Origin: Rhodocyclaceae bacterium
Lineage (GTDB): Bacteria > Pseudomonadota > Gammaproteobacteria > Burkholderiales > Rhodocyclaceae
DNA length: 64,000 nucleotides
NCBI GenBank assembly: GCA_004379165.1
Contig: NKXK01000029.1
Location: forward strand, 186,001-250,000
Direction: 5' to 3'
Positions 9,105 through 18,736 of the stretch are shown one piece after another. The notes under the pieces were generated by a model. It ran no database searches, was not told where the DNA came from, and was given only the letters and a program-made list of their open reading frames with translations. The position numbers were made by a program, and so were the translations under genes. Every line of letters starts with the position of its first letter. Position 1 is the stretch's first letter.

Positions 9105-10363
9105 CCGAAACCGATGTGACTCAGTTGTTGTTCGAGCGGATGCAAAAGCAGCCGGCGCTGGCCTCGCTTGAAAGCAATGTCTCCTCAATGATCAGCCAGT
9201 TGCGCGACCCGACCAAGGGCACGCGCGAACTGGTTAACCCGCTGCTGAGCGATGTCGCCCTCAGTCAGCGCGTTTTGCGCCTTGCCAATTCGCCGATGTA
9301 TTCGGCGATGAGCCAGGGGGTGAAGTCGATGACCTCCGCCGTCTCCATCCTCGGTTCGGAGGTGCTCTTGCACCTCGTGTTGAGCGCTACCGTCATGTCG
9401 GCGGCCGATCTGGAAGATGACGACGCCCTGATGGCCAATGTCCTCGCCGGGGAAGTGGCACGCAAGGCGGCTGTCCGGAATCACGAAGATGTATGCATTG
9501 CAGTGCTGCTCTATGACCTGGGCGTGATCATGGCCAGCTCCTATTTGCCGGACCATCTGGCGGCCTGCCGCCTTGCCATCGCAGGTGGGACGCCGCCGGA
9601 AGAGGCCGAGCGCCAGACCTTTGGCATGACGTTGCGGGAACTGGGCGGTCGGGTGGCTGCGCGCTGGCGCCTGCCCAGGGAAATCGTTTCGGTCATCGAT
9701 GGCAGCGGCGATCCGGAACTCGTTGGCATGGCCCGGGCATCGCATGAGATCGCTAATGGGCTGTTGGCAGGCGAGGGCAAGCTCGAACAGTTGCTCAGCC
9801 GGCTGCCGGCTTCATGCGCGCAACGGATTCCGACCATCCTGGCTGAGCTTGAGCCACGCCTTGACGTGTTCCGCCATCGCTTCGGGCAGGCTGCGCCGGC
9901 CTCGCCCGAGGACGCGGAAGTGTCCTCCTGGGAGTCACCAGAGGCGATTCCGGAAAGTGCCTTGCGGAATTTCCTAGACAAACATGGTGCCGCCCGCATC
10001 CTCATCTTCCGCCTGCGGGAAAATCGCTTCGAGGTATGTGCCGGGGCGGGAGAGAGTTATCCGAAATTGCGCCAGAAACTCCATGTCGATCTGGCGGGCG
10101 CGCCAACGGCATTTCACCTGGCTCATCGATCGAATAGCGAAGTCTTTATCGAGGATCTTGCCAAGTCGGCGACCAATGTCCTTCCTCCGGGATTCTGGCA
10201 GCTCTTGTCCAGCACCTGTTCGCTGGTGGTGCTGCCCATCAAGAAAGGCAGCGCTGCCGGCTTGGTGTATTGCGACTGGGAGTCGAAGCATCAAAGTTCC
10301 CTTGGGCTCCTTGCGGCACTGCGCTTATTCCGGAATTCGGTCGCACAGGCTTTCAAGCACTGA
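9101..10363 (+). CDS. HDOD-domain signalling protein with C-terminal GAF-like region
   Basis: This 420-residue protein has an HDOD domain in about residues 20-220 (PLLSDVALSQRVLRLANSP, then AVSILGSEVLLHLVL). HDOD is a non-catalytic relative of HD-GYP, so it probably acts as a protein-interaction or regulatory module. The last 130 residues look GAF-like (ARILIFRLRENRFEVCAGAG and later CSLVVLPIKKGSAAGLVYCDWE). It overlaps the upstream EAL gene by 4 bp and probably works with it. No transmembrane helix is visible. Confidence 0.8.
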   Translation: MTETDVTQLLFERMQKQPALASLESNVSSMISQLRDPTKGTRELVNPLLSDVALSQRVLRLANSPMYSAMSQGVKSMTSAVSILGSEVLLHLVLSATVMSAADLEDDDALMANVLAGEVARKAAVRNHEDVCIAVLLYDLGVIMASSYLPDHLAACRLAIAGGTPPEEAERQTFGMTLRELGGRVAARWRLPREIVSVIDGSGDPELVGMARASHEIANGLLAGEGKLEQLLSRLPASCAQRIPTILAELEPRLDVFRHRFGQAAPASPEDAEVSSWESPEAIPESALRNFLDKHGAARILIFRLRENRFEVCAGAGESYPKLRQKLHVDLAGAPTAFHLAHRSNSEVFIEDLAKSATNVLPPGFWQLLSSTCSLVVLPIKKGSAAGLVYCDWESKHQSSLGLLAALRLFRNSVAQAFKH

Positions 10364-10382
10364 GGTCCGCGCCGCTCCAATA

Positions 10383-10416
10383 AAAAGGCCAGCCCCTTGT
10401 GGGAGCTGGCCTTTTG
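10383..10416. terminator. bidirectional rho-independent terminator
   Basis: AAAAGGCCAGC and GCTGGCCTTTT form a long GC-rich stem with A-tract and T-tract on the two sides. It lies between the ends of the convergent HDOD and isocitrate lyase genes and can serve both strands. Confidence 0.85.
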
Positions 10417-10457
10417 AATGCTGCCGGGTGTGGCAGCAAACCTTGAACGGTGGGCTC

Positions 10458-11768
10458 TTAGTGGAACTGTTCTTCTTCGGTCGAGCCGGTGAGGGCCTTC
10501 ACGGAGGAGGAGCCGCCCTGGATGACGGTGGTAACTTCGTCGAAGTAACCGGTACCGACTTCCTGCTGGTGCGAAACGAAGGTGTAGCCTTCTTCGCGAG
10601 CTGCGAATTCCGGCTCCTGAACCATATTGACGTAGTGCTTCATGCCTTCGCCGCCAGCGTAGGCCTTGGCGAACTTGAAGGTGTTGTACCAATTGACGTG
10701 GATACCAGCCAGCGTAATGAACTGGTACTTGTAGCCGAGTGCCGACAGTTCTTCCTGGAAGGAAGCGATCTGCGAGTCGTTCAGGTTCTTCTTCCAGTTG
10801 AAGGACGGCGAGCAGTTGTAGGACAGCAGCTTGCCAGGGCAGGCTGCCTGAACCGCTTGGGCGAATTCACGGGCGAAGCCGATATCCGGCACGCCGGTTT
10901 CGCACCAGACCAGGTCGGCGTACGGAGCATAAGCAACGCCACGGGAGATGGACTGTTCCAGACCGTTCTTGACGCGATAGAAACCTTCCTGGGTACGCTC
11001 GCCCGTCAGGAACGGCTTGTCGTTCTCATCGTAGTCGGAGGTGATCAGGTTGGCTGCTTCAGCATCGGTACGGGCCAGGATCAGGGTCGGAACGCCCATG
11101 ACATCTGCAGCAAAACGGGCGGAGATCAGCTTTTCAACCGCTTCGCGAGTCGGGACGAGCACCTTGCCACCCATGTGGCCGCACTTCTTGGCAGCAGCAA
11201 GTTGGTCTTCGAAGTGAACACCGGCTGCTCCAGCAGCGATCATGTTCTTCATCAGTTCGAAAGCGTTCAGAACGCCGCCAAAACCGGCTTCCGCGTCGGC
11301 AACGATCGGCAGGAAGTAGTCGATGAATTCCTTGTCACCTGGATTGACACCACGCGACCACTGAATTTCGTCAGCGCGCTTGAAGGTGTTGTTGATGCGG
11401 CGAACCATGGTCGGGACGGAGTCATATGCGTACAGAGACTGGTCCGGGTACATAGTTTCCGAGGTGTTGCCGTCGGCAGCAACTTGCCAGCCCGACAGAT
11501 AAACGGCCTCCAGGCCAGCCTTGGCCTGTTGCATGGCTTGACCAGCGGTGATCGCGCCGAAGGCATTTACGTAGCCCTTCTTGGCGCCGCCGTTGACCTT
11601 GTCCCAGAGGATCTTGGCGCCGCGCTGGGCCAGGGTGTATTCCGGCTGCAGGGAGCCGCGCAGACGAACGACGTCAGCGGCGGAGTAACCGCGCTTGACG
11701 AGCTTCCAACGGGGGTTTTCAGCCCAGTCTTTTTCGAGGGCGGCGATTTGCTGTTCGCGAGTGCTCAT
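10458..11768 (-). CDS. aceA: isocitrate lyase
   Basis: The enzyme cleaves isocitrate to succinate and glyoxylate, the first glyoxylate-bypass step, in the cytoplasm. The protein is 436 residues, the usual length of bacterial ICL1. The signature KKCGHMGGK with the catalytic Cys is at about residue 195, preceded by GVHFEDQ. SYNCSPSFNWKKNL near residue 320 is also diagnostic. GAGG lies upstream of ATG 11768. No malate synthase gene is in the window. The 212-bp upstream gap holds a strong palindrome that is probably its operator. Confidence 0.97.
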   Translation of the reverse strand: MSTREQQIAALEKDWAENPRWKLVKRGYSAADVVRLRGSLQPEYTLAQRGAKILWDKVNGGAKKGYVNAFGAITAGQAMQQAKAGLEAVYLSGWQVAADGNTSETMYPDQSLYAYDSVPTMVRRINNTFKRADEIQWSRGVNPGDKEFIDYFLPIVADAEAGFGGVLNAFELMKNMIAAGAAGVHFEDQLAAAKKCGHMGGKVLVPTREAVEKLISARFAADVMGVPTLILARTDAEAANLITSDYDENDKPFLTGERTQEGFYRVKNGLEQSISRGVAYAPYADLVWCETGVPDIGFAREFAQAVQAACPGKLLSYNCSPSFNWKKNLNDSQIASFQEELSALGYKYQFITLAGIHVNWYNTFKFAKAYAGGEGMKHYVNMVQEPEFAAREEGYTFVSHQQEVGTGYFDEVTTVIQGGSSSVKALTGSTEEEQFH

Positions 11769-11871
11769 GTGAATTCCTCAGGAGAAAATGGTTCGGGGTT
11801 TGACGATGCTGAGCCTTCTGGCTGTCACATCGATGGGAGAAGTATAGTGCGTTTTTTGCAGGGCAGCAACA

Positions 11872-11892
11872 GTCTTATATAAGACATAAGAC
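11872..11892. promoter_or_regulatory. palindromic operator candidate upstream of aceA
   Basis: A perfect 14-bp palindrome, GTCTTATATAAGAC (11872-11885), is followed at once by a third half-site, ATAAGAC (11886-11892). Its centre is about 110 bp upstream of the aceA start, in an AT-rich region with TTTTATTTAATTAAAA just beyond. The form resembles GntR-type sites, but the regulator is not identified here. Confidence 0.55.
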
Positions 11893-11981
11893 AATATTTT
11901 ATTTAATTAAAACAGAGCATTGAATGTTATTTTTCATAATGTGGAATGTTGCTGCGGTTTTTGAAATGTTTTTCTCTTGCG

Positions 11982-12479
11982 TCAGCACAATGCTCGGTTG
12001 CTGACCAGCACGCCATCCTCATCCGCGTAGAGGAATTCTCCCGGATTGAAGGTGACGCCGCCAAAGGTCAGTGCCAGCCCACGATCGCCAATGCCCTTCT
12101 TGACGGTCTTCTGTGGGTGGGTGTTGAGCGCGCGTACGCCGATGTCGATGCCGTTAATATCGCCGGAGTCACGGATGCAGCCATAGACGACAACGCCCTC
12201 CCAGCCATTCTTGTGCGCCAGGATCGCGAGCTGGTCGCCCACAAGAGCACAGCGAAGCGAACCGCCGCCGTCGATAACGAGTACCTTGCCTTGGCCGTTT
12301 TCGTTGAAGATCTCGCGGACCAGCGTGTTGTCCTCAAAAACCTTGAGCGTGACGATCTCGCCACAGAAGGCGGTCCGGCCACCGTAGCGCTGGAACATCG
12401 GTGCAACGACGCGGACGGCTTTGCCGAGTTCGTCTTCGAACTGGTCGCAGAGGTCGGGGGTCTTGAGGCTCATTGTCAT
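11982..12479 (-). CDS. rraA: RraA-family protein (ribonuclease E inhibitor or HMG/CHA aldolase type)
   Basis: About 165 residues, typical of RraA. The family motifs are [34 protein letters not shown] and [14 protein letters not shown], the last holding the Arg-Asp pair that, in the aldolase relatives, binds substrate and metal. Three ATG codons are in series (12485, 12479, 12473); I prefer 12479 because CGGAG ends 6 nt before it. In E. coli RraA inhibits RNase E, but many homologues are 4-hydroxy-4-methyl-2-oxoglutarate aldolases, and sequence alone does not separate the two. Confidence 0.88.
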   Translation of the reverse strand: MTMSLKTPDLCDQFEDELGKAVRVVAPMFQRYGGRTAFCGEIVTLKVFEDNTLVREIFNENGQGKVLVIDGGGSLRCALVGDQLAILAHKNGWEGVVVYGCIRDSGDINGIDIGVRALNTHPQKTVKKGIGDRGLALTFGGVTFNPGEFLYADEDGVLVSNRALC

Positions 12480-12541
12480 TGTCATCTCCGGAATAAAAAA
12501 GCCATGCTATCTTGCACGGCTTTTGGGGGGGATGGCAACGG

Positions 12542-14799
<2,258 letters not shown>

Positions 14800-14800
<1 letters not shown>

Positions 14801-15108
14801 CAGTTTTCCTCCATGATGCAAGCAAGCGGGTGATGGTGCTGGCGCGCGTAGGCAAGCACTTGTTCTACTTTGGTCGCCGCGATGTCGCGGGGGAAAATCC
14901 CGCAGGCGCCACGACCTTCGTTATGAACTTTGAGCATGATTCGCGTCGCTTGTTCAGTGTCGAGAGAAAAAAAACGCTGCAGGACGTCGATGACAAAATC
15001 CATCGGAGTGTAATCGTCGTTCAGCAACACCACCTTGTACATCCTGGGCGGCTGAAGCTTGCTGCGCTCCGCCGCTAGGTTGCCGCCTTCCTGAATCTTC
15101 GTAGCCAT
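14800..15108 (-). CDS. clpS: ClpS adaptor, N-end rule specificity factor
   Basis: This is a 102-residue adaptor that binds ClpA's N-domain and delivers N-degron substrates. The core is [20 protein letters not shown], where the NDD-TPM stretch lines the N-degron pocket, followed by [13 protein letters not shown]. The length matches the family (about 100-110). Its stop overlaps the clpA start by one base. Its promoter must lie in the 284-bp gap up to the divergent cold-shock gene. Confidence 0.96.
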
Positions 15109-15241
15109 GTTTTCGATTCTATACAGTCCGACTCATTCTGCAACACTCAACGTGGTGACGACGACCCGGAATTTCTAGTGATCAGGCAAGGATCTTCCAG
15201 CAAAAAGCGCGCCCGAGGGTTGCTGTGCTGCAGCATCGAAA

Positions 15242-15274
15242 CTTGTTGACGACATATTTCAACAAGCGTAGAAA
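15242..15274 (+). promoter_or_regulatory. putative promoter of the cold-shock gene, within an inverted repeat
   Basis: TTGACG (15246-15251) and TAGAAA (15269-15274) are spaced by 17 bp, a fair sigma-70 fit. The -35 lies inside a perfect 8-bp inverted repeat, CTTGTTGA (15242-15249) and TCAACAAG (15259-15266). A start near 15282 would leave a leader of about 110 nt, as is common for cspA-type genes. The rest of the 15109-15392 gap shows no gene. Confidence 0.4.
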
Positions 15275-15392
15275 GCGAATTGTGTTTGGATTCAATTTGC
15301 ATCGAGGTTGCCGAGAGCACCGGGACGCTGAGCTCAAACAGGGAGTCGGGGAGACCCGTAATTTGTTCGTTTTTTGTAGGAAAGTAGCATAC

Positions 15393-15596
15393 ATGGCACT
15401 CGGTACCGTCAAATGGTTCAATGACGCAAAAGGTTTTGGCTTCATTACTCCGGACGATGGCAGCGAAGATCTCTTCGCCCATTTCTCTGCGATCAACATG
15501 AATGGCTTCAAATCCCTGAAGGAAGGCGAAAAAGTCTCCTTCGAAGTTGTGCAAGGCCCCAAGGGCAAGCAGGCCTCCAACATCCAGCGCGCGTAA
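15393..15596 (+). CDS. cold-shock domain protein (CspA family)
   Basis: This 67-residue nucleic-acid chaperone is a single OB-fold cold-shock domain. The RNP1 motif KGFGFITP is at about residues 13-20 and RNP2 is DLFAHFSAI. Family length and the start [11 protein letters not shown] are exactly standard. TAGGAAAG provides a ribosome site before ATG 15393. It is monocistronic, with a strong terminator behind it. Cold induction cannot be read from sequence, since many paralogues are constitutive. Confidence 0.96.
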   Translation: MALGTVKWFNDAKGFGFITPDDGSEDLFAHFSAINMNGFKSLKEGEKVSFEVVQGPKGKQASNIQRA

Positions 15597-15613
15597 GCCG
15601 CGGGTTGTTAATT

Positions 15614-15646
15614 AAAAAGCCCGTCTGGATCAGACGGGCTTTTTTG
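15614..15646 (+). terminator. rho-independent terminator of the cold-shock gene
   Basis: AAAAAGCCCGTCTG and CAGACGGGCTTTTTT pair around a 3-nt loop and end in a T-run. It also lies just beyond the 3' end of convergent soxZ and could serve both strands. Confidence 0.92.
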
Positions 15647-15675
15647 TGGTCGGCTTCTGCGGTGAACGCTAAAAA

Positions 15676-15987
15676 TCAGGCAATTGCGATTTCATCCTGA
15701 CGTTTTGCACCGTTGTTGTCGGTCCAGTTCACCGAAATTTTGTCGCCGGACTTGATGCCTCGGGCCTTGAAGGTGAATAGTGGGTTTTTCGAAACCGAGG
15801 TATTCAACTGCCCGTCGATCAGCAGTTTGCCGTTGTGCAACACGCTGAAAGTCTGGATGAAATGCATCGGCAAGGTCTGGCCTTTCTCATCCTTGCGTTG
15901 TCCCGTTTCCATCGGATGCTGCATAAGGATGCGCAGGTCGGTGATTTCGCCCTGAATTTGTGCGCGGATCTTGATCTGGTCGCTCAT
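15676..15987 (-). CDS. soxZ: SoxZ, thiosulfate-oxidation carrier complex subunit
   Basis: This 103-residue protein matches SoxZ: MSDQIKIRAQIQGEITDLRI at the start, the HPMETG motif, and an Ig-like fold. In the Sox pathway SoxZ pairs with SoxY, whose C-terminal Cys carries the sulfur intermediate in the periplasm. SoxZ has no signal and is normally exported with SoxY. It follows soxY by only 2 bp. No soxX, A, B or CD is in the window, so the carrier may serve another route or distant genes. Confidence 0.92.
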   Translation of the reverse strand: MSDQIKIRAQIQGEITDLRILMQHPMETGQRKDEKGQTLPMHFIQTFSVLHNGKLLIDGQLNTSVSKNPLFTFKARGIKSGDKISVNWTDNNGAKRQDEIAIA

Positions 15988-15989
15988 GC

Positions 15990-16460
15990 TCAGCCTCCAC
16001 AGCCGCCGGTCGTGACCTTGATTTCGCGATAGGCCACATGGAATTTGCCATCGCCAGCTTTGGCAATGGCGCGAATGCGCATCGTCTCGGCCAGCTTGAG
16101 TTGCACCCGCGCGTAGGGCAGGGCGCCGCCGTTGAACTCCAATGCAGCGCACAACGGCATCGGATTTTTGTCGGCAAACACTGCAATGCTGCGTGTGTTG
16201 GGAACGTTGCTGCTGACGTCGATCTCGATCTTGGCGCCGTTCTCGGCAATCTCGGGCGCGTTGATCACGATGTCGCGGGACTCGGTGGCGTTGGTCACGC
16301 CGTAGGCCTTGAGCGCGTCGGCGGCTTGCCGGGCGGTGAAGGCATTGCGGTTCCATTCGGCAGCGAGGACCTTGCCCGGCAGGAGCAGGCCAGTGCCCAG
16401 CAAGGGAGCGATCAGCGCAGCGCTGCCGCCCTTGAGCAGTTTTCTACGTAGTTCAATCAT
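15990..16460 (-). CDS. soxY: SoxY, sulfur-carrier subunit with C-terminal GGCGG
   Basis: This 156-residue protein begins with a Tat-type signal (RRKLLKGGSAALIAP) and ends in GGCGG, the swinging-arm motif whose Cys binds the sulfur substrate covalently. The central part (IEIDVSSNVPNTRSIAVF) is the SoxY fold. It forms a two-gene unit with soxZ and lies 12 bp after moaC on the same strand. Without soxXAB nearby it is an orphan carrier pair. Confidence 0.93.
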   Translation of the reverse strand: MIELRRKLLKGGSAALIAPLLGTGLLLPGKVLAAEWNRNAFTARQAADALKAYGVTNATESRDIVINAPEIAENGAKIEIDVSSNVPNTRSIAVFADKNPMPLCAALEFNGGALPYARVQLKLAETMRIRAIAKAGDGKFHVAYREIKVTTGGCGG

Positions 16461-16472
16461 GAGTTATTCCGG

Positions 16473-16955
16473 TCAGTCGGCCAGCCAGTGGCCGGATTTG
16501 CCGCCTTTTTTTTCCAGCAGGCGGACGTTTTCAATGCGCATGCCGCGATCCGCAGCTTTGCACATATCGTAAATGGTTAGGAGGCCGACCGAGGTTGCTG
16601 TCAGCGCCTCCATTTCGACGCCGGTGCGGCCAAAGCACTCAGCGGTCACGGTGCAATGAACGGCGTTTGCCGCCTCGTCGATGGCGAAGTCGGCCGTTAC
16701 GCGCGTCAATGCGATCGGGTGACAAAGCGGAATGAGGTCGCCGGTCCGTTTCGAGGCCTGAATTGCGGCAATGCGGGCGATGCCGAGGACATCGCCCTTC
16801 TTGGCGTGTCCCTGCGCAATCAGCGCCAGCGTTGCGGGTTGCATAAAGATGCTGCCACCGGCGGTCGCGCTGCGGGCAGTTTCGGGTTTGGCGCCTACAT
16901 CGACCATGTGCGCTTGTCCGGCGGCGTCAAAATGAGTGAGGTTTTCGGTGGTCAC
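16473..16955 (-). CDS. moaC: cyclic pyranopterin monophosphate synthase MoaC
   Basis: MoaC makes cyclic pyranopterin monophosphate in molybdenum cofactor synthesis. The 160 residues are standard. Diagnostic parts are [37 protein letters not shown] and [22 protein letters not shown]. Soluble and hexameric in known members. Its product is needed by the molybdenum enzyme at 50.5-53 kb. It is probably cotranscribed with soxYZ and diverges from the protease gene at 17021. Confidence 0.97.
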   Translation of the reverse strand: MTTENLTHFDAAGQAHMVDVGAKPETARSATAGGSIFMQPATLALIAQGHAKKGDVLGIARIAAIQASKRTGDLIPLCHPIALTRVTADFAIDEAANAVHCTVTAECFGRTGVEMEALTATSVGLLTIYDMCKAADRGMRIENVRLLEKKGGKSGHWLAD

Positions 16956-17020
16956 AGCTTTTTACAGAGTGTTACCCGTTGGGGCAGGTCAGGATTTTTG
17001 AGCTGCGATATCATAGCACC

Positions 17021-18469
17021 ATGCCCCGAACGTCACGCCTACTCGCCCTGCTGCTGGCTTTTGCCTTGGCAATTCAGCCTTTGCGGGCCAACGAATTGCC
17101 GGAGCTCGGCGACGCGGCCAGCAACGATCTGCCGCTCAATGTCGAGAAGAAAATCGGCCAGCGGATCATGCACGAGATTCGCTGGCGTGAGCCCTCCTAT
17201 CTTGATGACCCGGATATCGAGGCATATCTGAACCAGTTGGGCGGTCGACTGGCCGCCGCTAGCAGCGATCCTGGCTTCGGTTATGTCTTTTTCCCGATCA
17301 ACGATCCCAGCATCAACGCGTTTGCGATGCCCGGCGGCTATATCGGCGTCCATACCGGGCTGATCATTTCGGCGCAGACAGAGTCTGAACTGGCGGGTGT
17401 GCTGGCGCATGAAATTTCGCACGTCTCGCAACGCCATATCGCCCGACAGGTGTTTCAGTCGAAGCAAATCAGCATGGCGTCGATGGCGGCGATGCTCGTC
17501 GCCTTGCTGGCTGCGCGATCGAACAGCCAGGTTGCCGGCGCGGCGATGGCCGGCTCGCAGGCCGGTGCGATCTCCGCGCAACTGGCGTTTTCGCGCGACT
17601 TCGAGCGCGAGTCGGATCGTCTTGGCTTCGAAATTCTGCGCAAGTCAGGCATGGACACGCGGGGGATGGCGGATTTTTTTGAGCGCCTGCAAAAGTCGGT
17701 TCGGCTCTACGAGAACAATGCCACCGCTTATCTGCGCACCCATCCGCTGACCGGCGAACGTTTGACCGACATGCAGAATCGCCAGCAGTCGCAGCCGTAT
17801 CGGCAGGTGATGGATAGTGTCGATTTCCAGCTGGTCCGTGCACGATTGCGGGCAATGCAGGGTACGCCCGCAGAAGCGATCCGGATGTTCCGCAGTGAGC
17901 TGGAGGAACGCAAGTACGCTTCCGAGGCTGCCGTCCGTTTCGGATTGGCGTCGGCACATTTCCGCGCCCGTGACTGGACGGCGGCCGAAGCCGAGATGGC
18001 TGCGATTCGTGAGCTGAAGGTCACCGCGCCGATGCTCGAACGGATGCGCGCAGAACTGGCGCTTGCCCGGGGCGATGCGCCGGGTGCGCTGGCACTGTAT
18101 CGCGAGGGCTTGGTGCGCTATCCGCAAAATCAGGGAATGATCTACGGCAACGGCATGGCCCTGATTGCGGCCCGGCGTTTTGCCGATGCGCTGCGCTTTG
18201 CTGAACTGCAGTTGCTGAATACGCCGGAAGACGTCCGTCTGCACAAAATGCGGGCCGAGAGTTTTGCCGGGCTGGGGCAACGGGCGATGCAGCATCGTGC
18301 CCTGGCCGAGGTATTCGTGTTGCAGGGGCAGACCGCGGGTGCGGTCGAGCAGCTGACGATTGCCCAGAAGGCGGGTGACGCGAATTTCTATGAAAGCTCT
18401 GAAATTGACGCCAGGCTGCGGGAGATGAAGAAGCGCCAGTTCGAGGAACTCAAGGAAAAGCGCTTTTGA
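17021..18469 (+). CDS. M48-family metalloprotease with TPR repeats (BepA-like)
   Basis: A 482-residue periplasmic protease. A signal peptide (MPRTSRLLALLLAFALAIQP) precedes an M48 domain with zinc motif HEISH (in GVLAHEISHVSQRH) and the third ligand Glu in ESDRLGFEIL. The C-terminal half (about 270-470) is made of TPR-like helices. This is the architecture of E. coli BepA (YfgC), which handles outer-membrane protein assembly, LptD in particular. ATG 17021 is chosen because it begins the signal peptide. LptF and LptG genes elsewhere in the window fit an envelope theme but are not linked. Confidence 0.88.
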   Translation: MPRTSRLLALLLAFALAIQPLRANELPELGDAASNDLPLNVEKKIGQRIMHEIRWREPSYLDDPDIEAYLNQLGGRLAAASSDPGFGYVFFPINDPSINAFAMPGGYIGVHTGLIISAQTESELAGVLAHEISHVSQRHIARQVFQSKQISMASMAAMLVALLAARSNSQVAGAAMAGSQAGAISAQLAFSRDFERESDRLGFEILRKSGMDTRGMADFFERLQKSVRLYENNATAYLRTHPLTGERLTDMQNRQQSQPYRQVMDSVDFQLVRARLRAMQGTPAEAIRMFRSELEERKYASEAAVRFGLASAHFRARDWTAAEAEMAAIRELKVTAPMLERMRAELALARGDAPGALALYREGLVRYPQNQGMIYGNGMALIAARRFADALRFAELQLLNTPEDVRLHKMRAESFAGLGQRAMQHRALAEVFVLQGQTAGAVEQLTIAQKAGDANFYESSEIDARLREMKKRQFEELKEKRF

Positions 18470-18508
18470 GAGTAAAATTCCCGGCTCTGAAATTCCGGCT
18501 GAACCAAC

Positions 18509-18736
18509 ATGCAATTCGATCGCGATCTCGACGTTAAAGGGCTGAATTGTCCGCTTCCCATCCTCCGCACCAAGAAGACGCTGGCCGAGATGGATTCCGG
18601 GCAGGTGTTGCGCGTGCTGGCAACCGACCCGGGTTCGCTGAAGGATTTTCCAGCCTTCGCCAAGCAGACCGGTAACGAACTGGTCGAGCAGAAGGAAGAA
18701 AATCGGGTCTTCGAGTTTTACCTGAAGCGCAAATAA
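18509..18736 (+). CDS. tusA: TusA-family sulfurtransferase
   Basis: A 75-residue protein with the TusA signature, GLNCPLPILRTKKTLAEM; the Cys in CPLP is the persulfide carrier. In E. coli TusA relays sulfur to TusBCD for tRNA 2-thiolation and helps cofactor metabolism; in sulfur oxidisers relatives carry sulfane sulfur. Its stop codon overlaps the apparent start region of the pabB fusion. No tusBCD genes are nearby. Confidence 0.93.
   Translation: MQFDRDLDVKGLNCPLPILRTKKTLAEMDSGQVLRVLATDPGSLKDFPAFAKQTGNELVEQKEENRVFEFYLKRK

Noticed and set aside
9984-11882. 632-residue plus-strand ORF across the HDOD and aceA genes
   Set aside because: Crosses a terminator and is antisense to isocitrate lyase; not protein-like.
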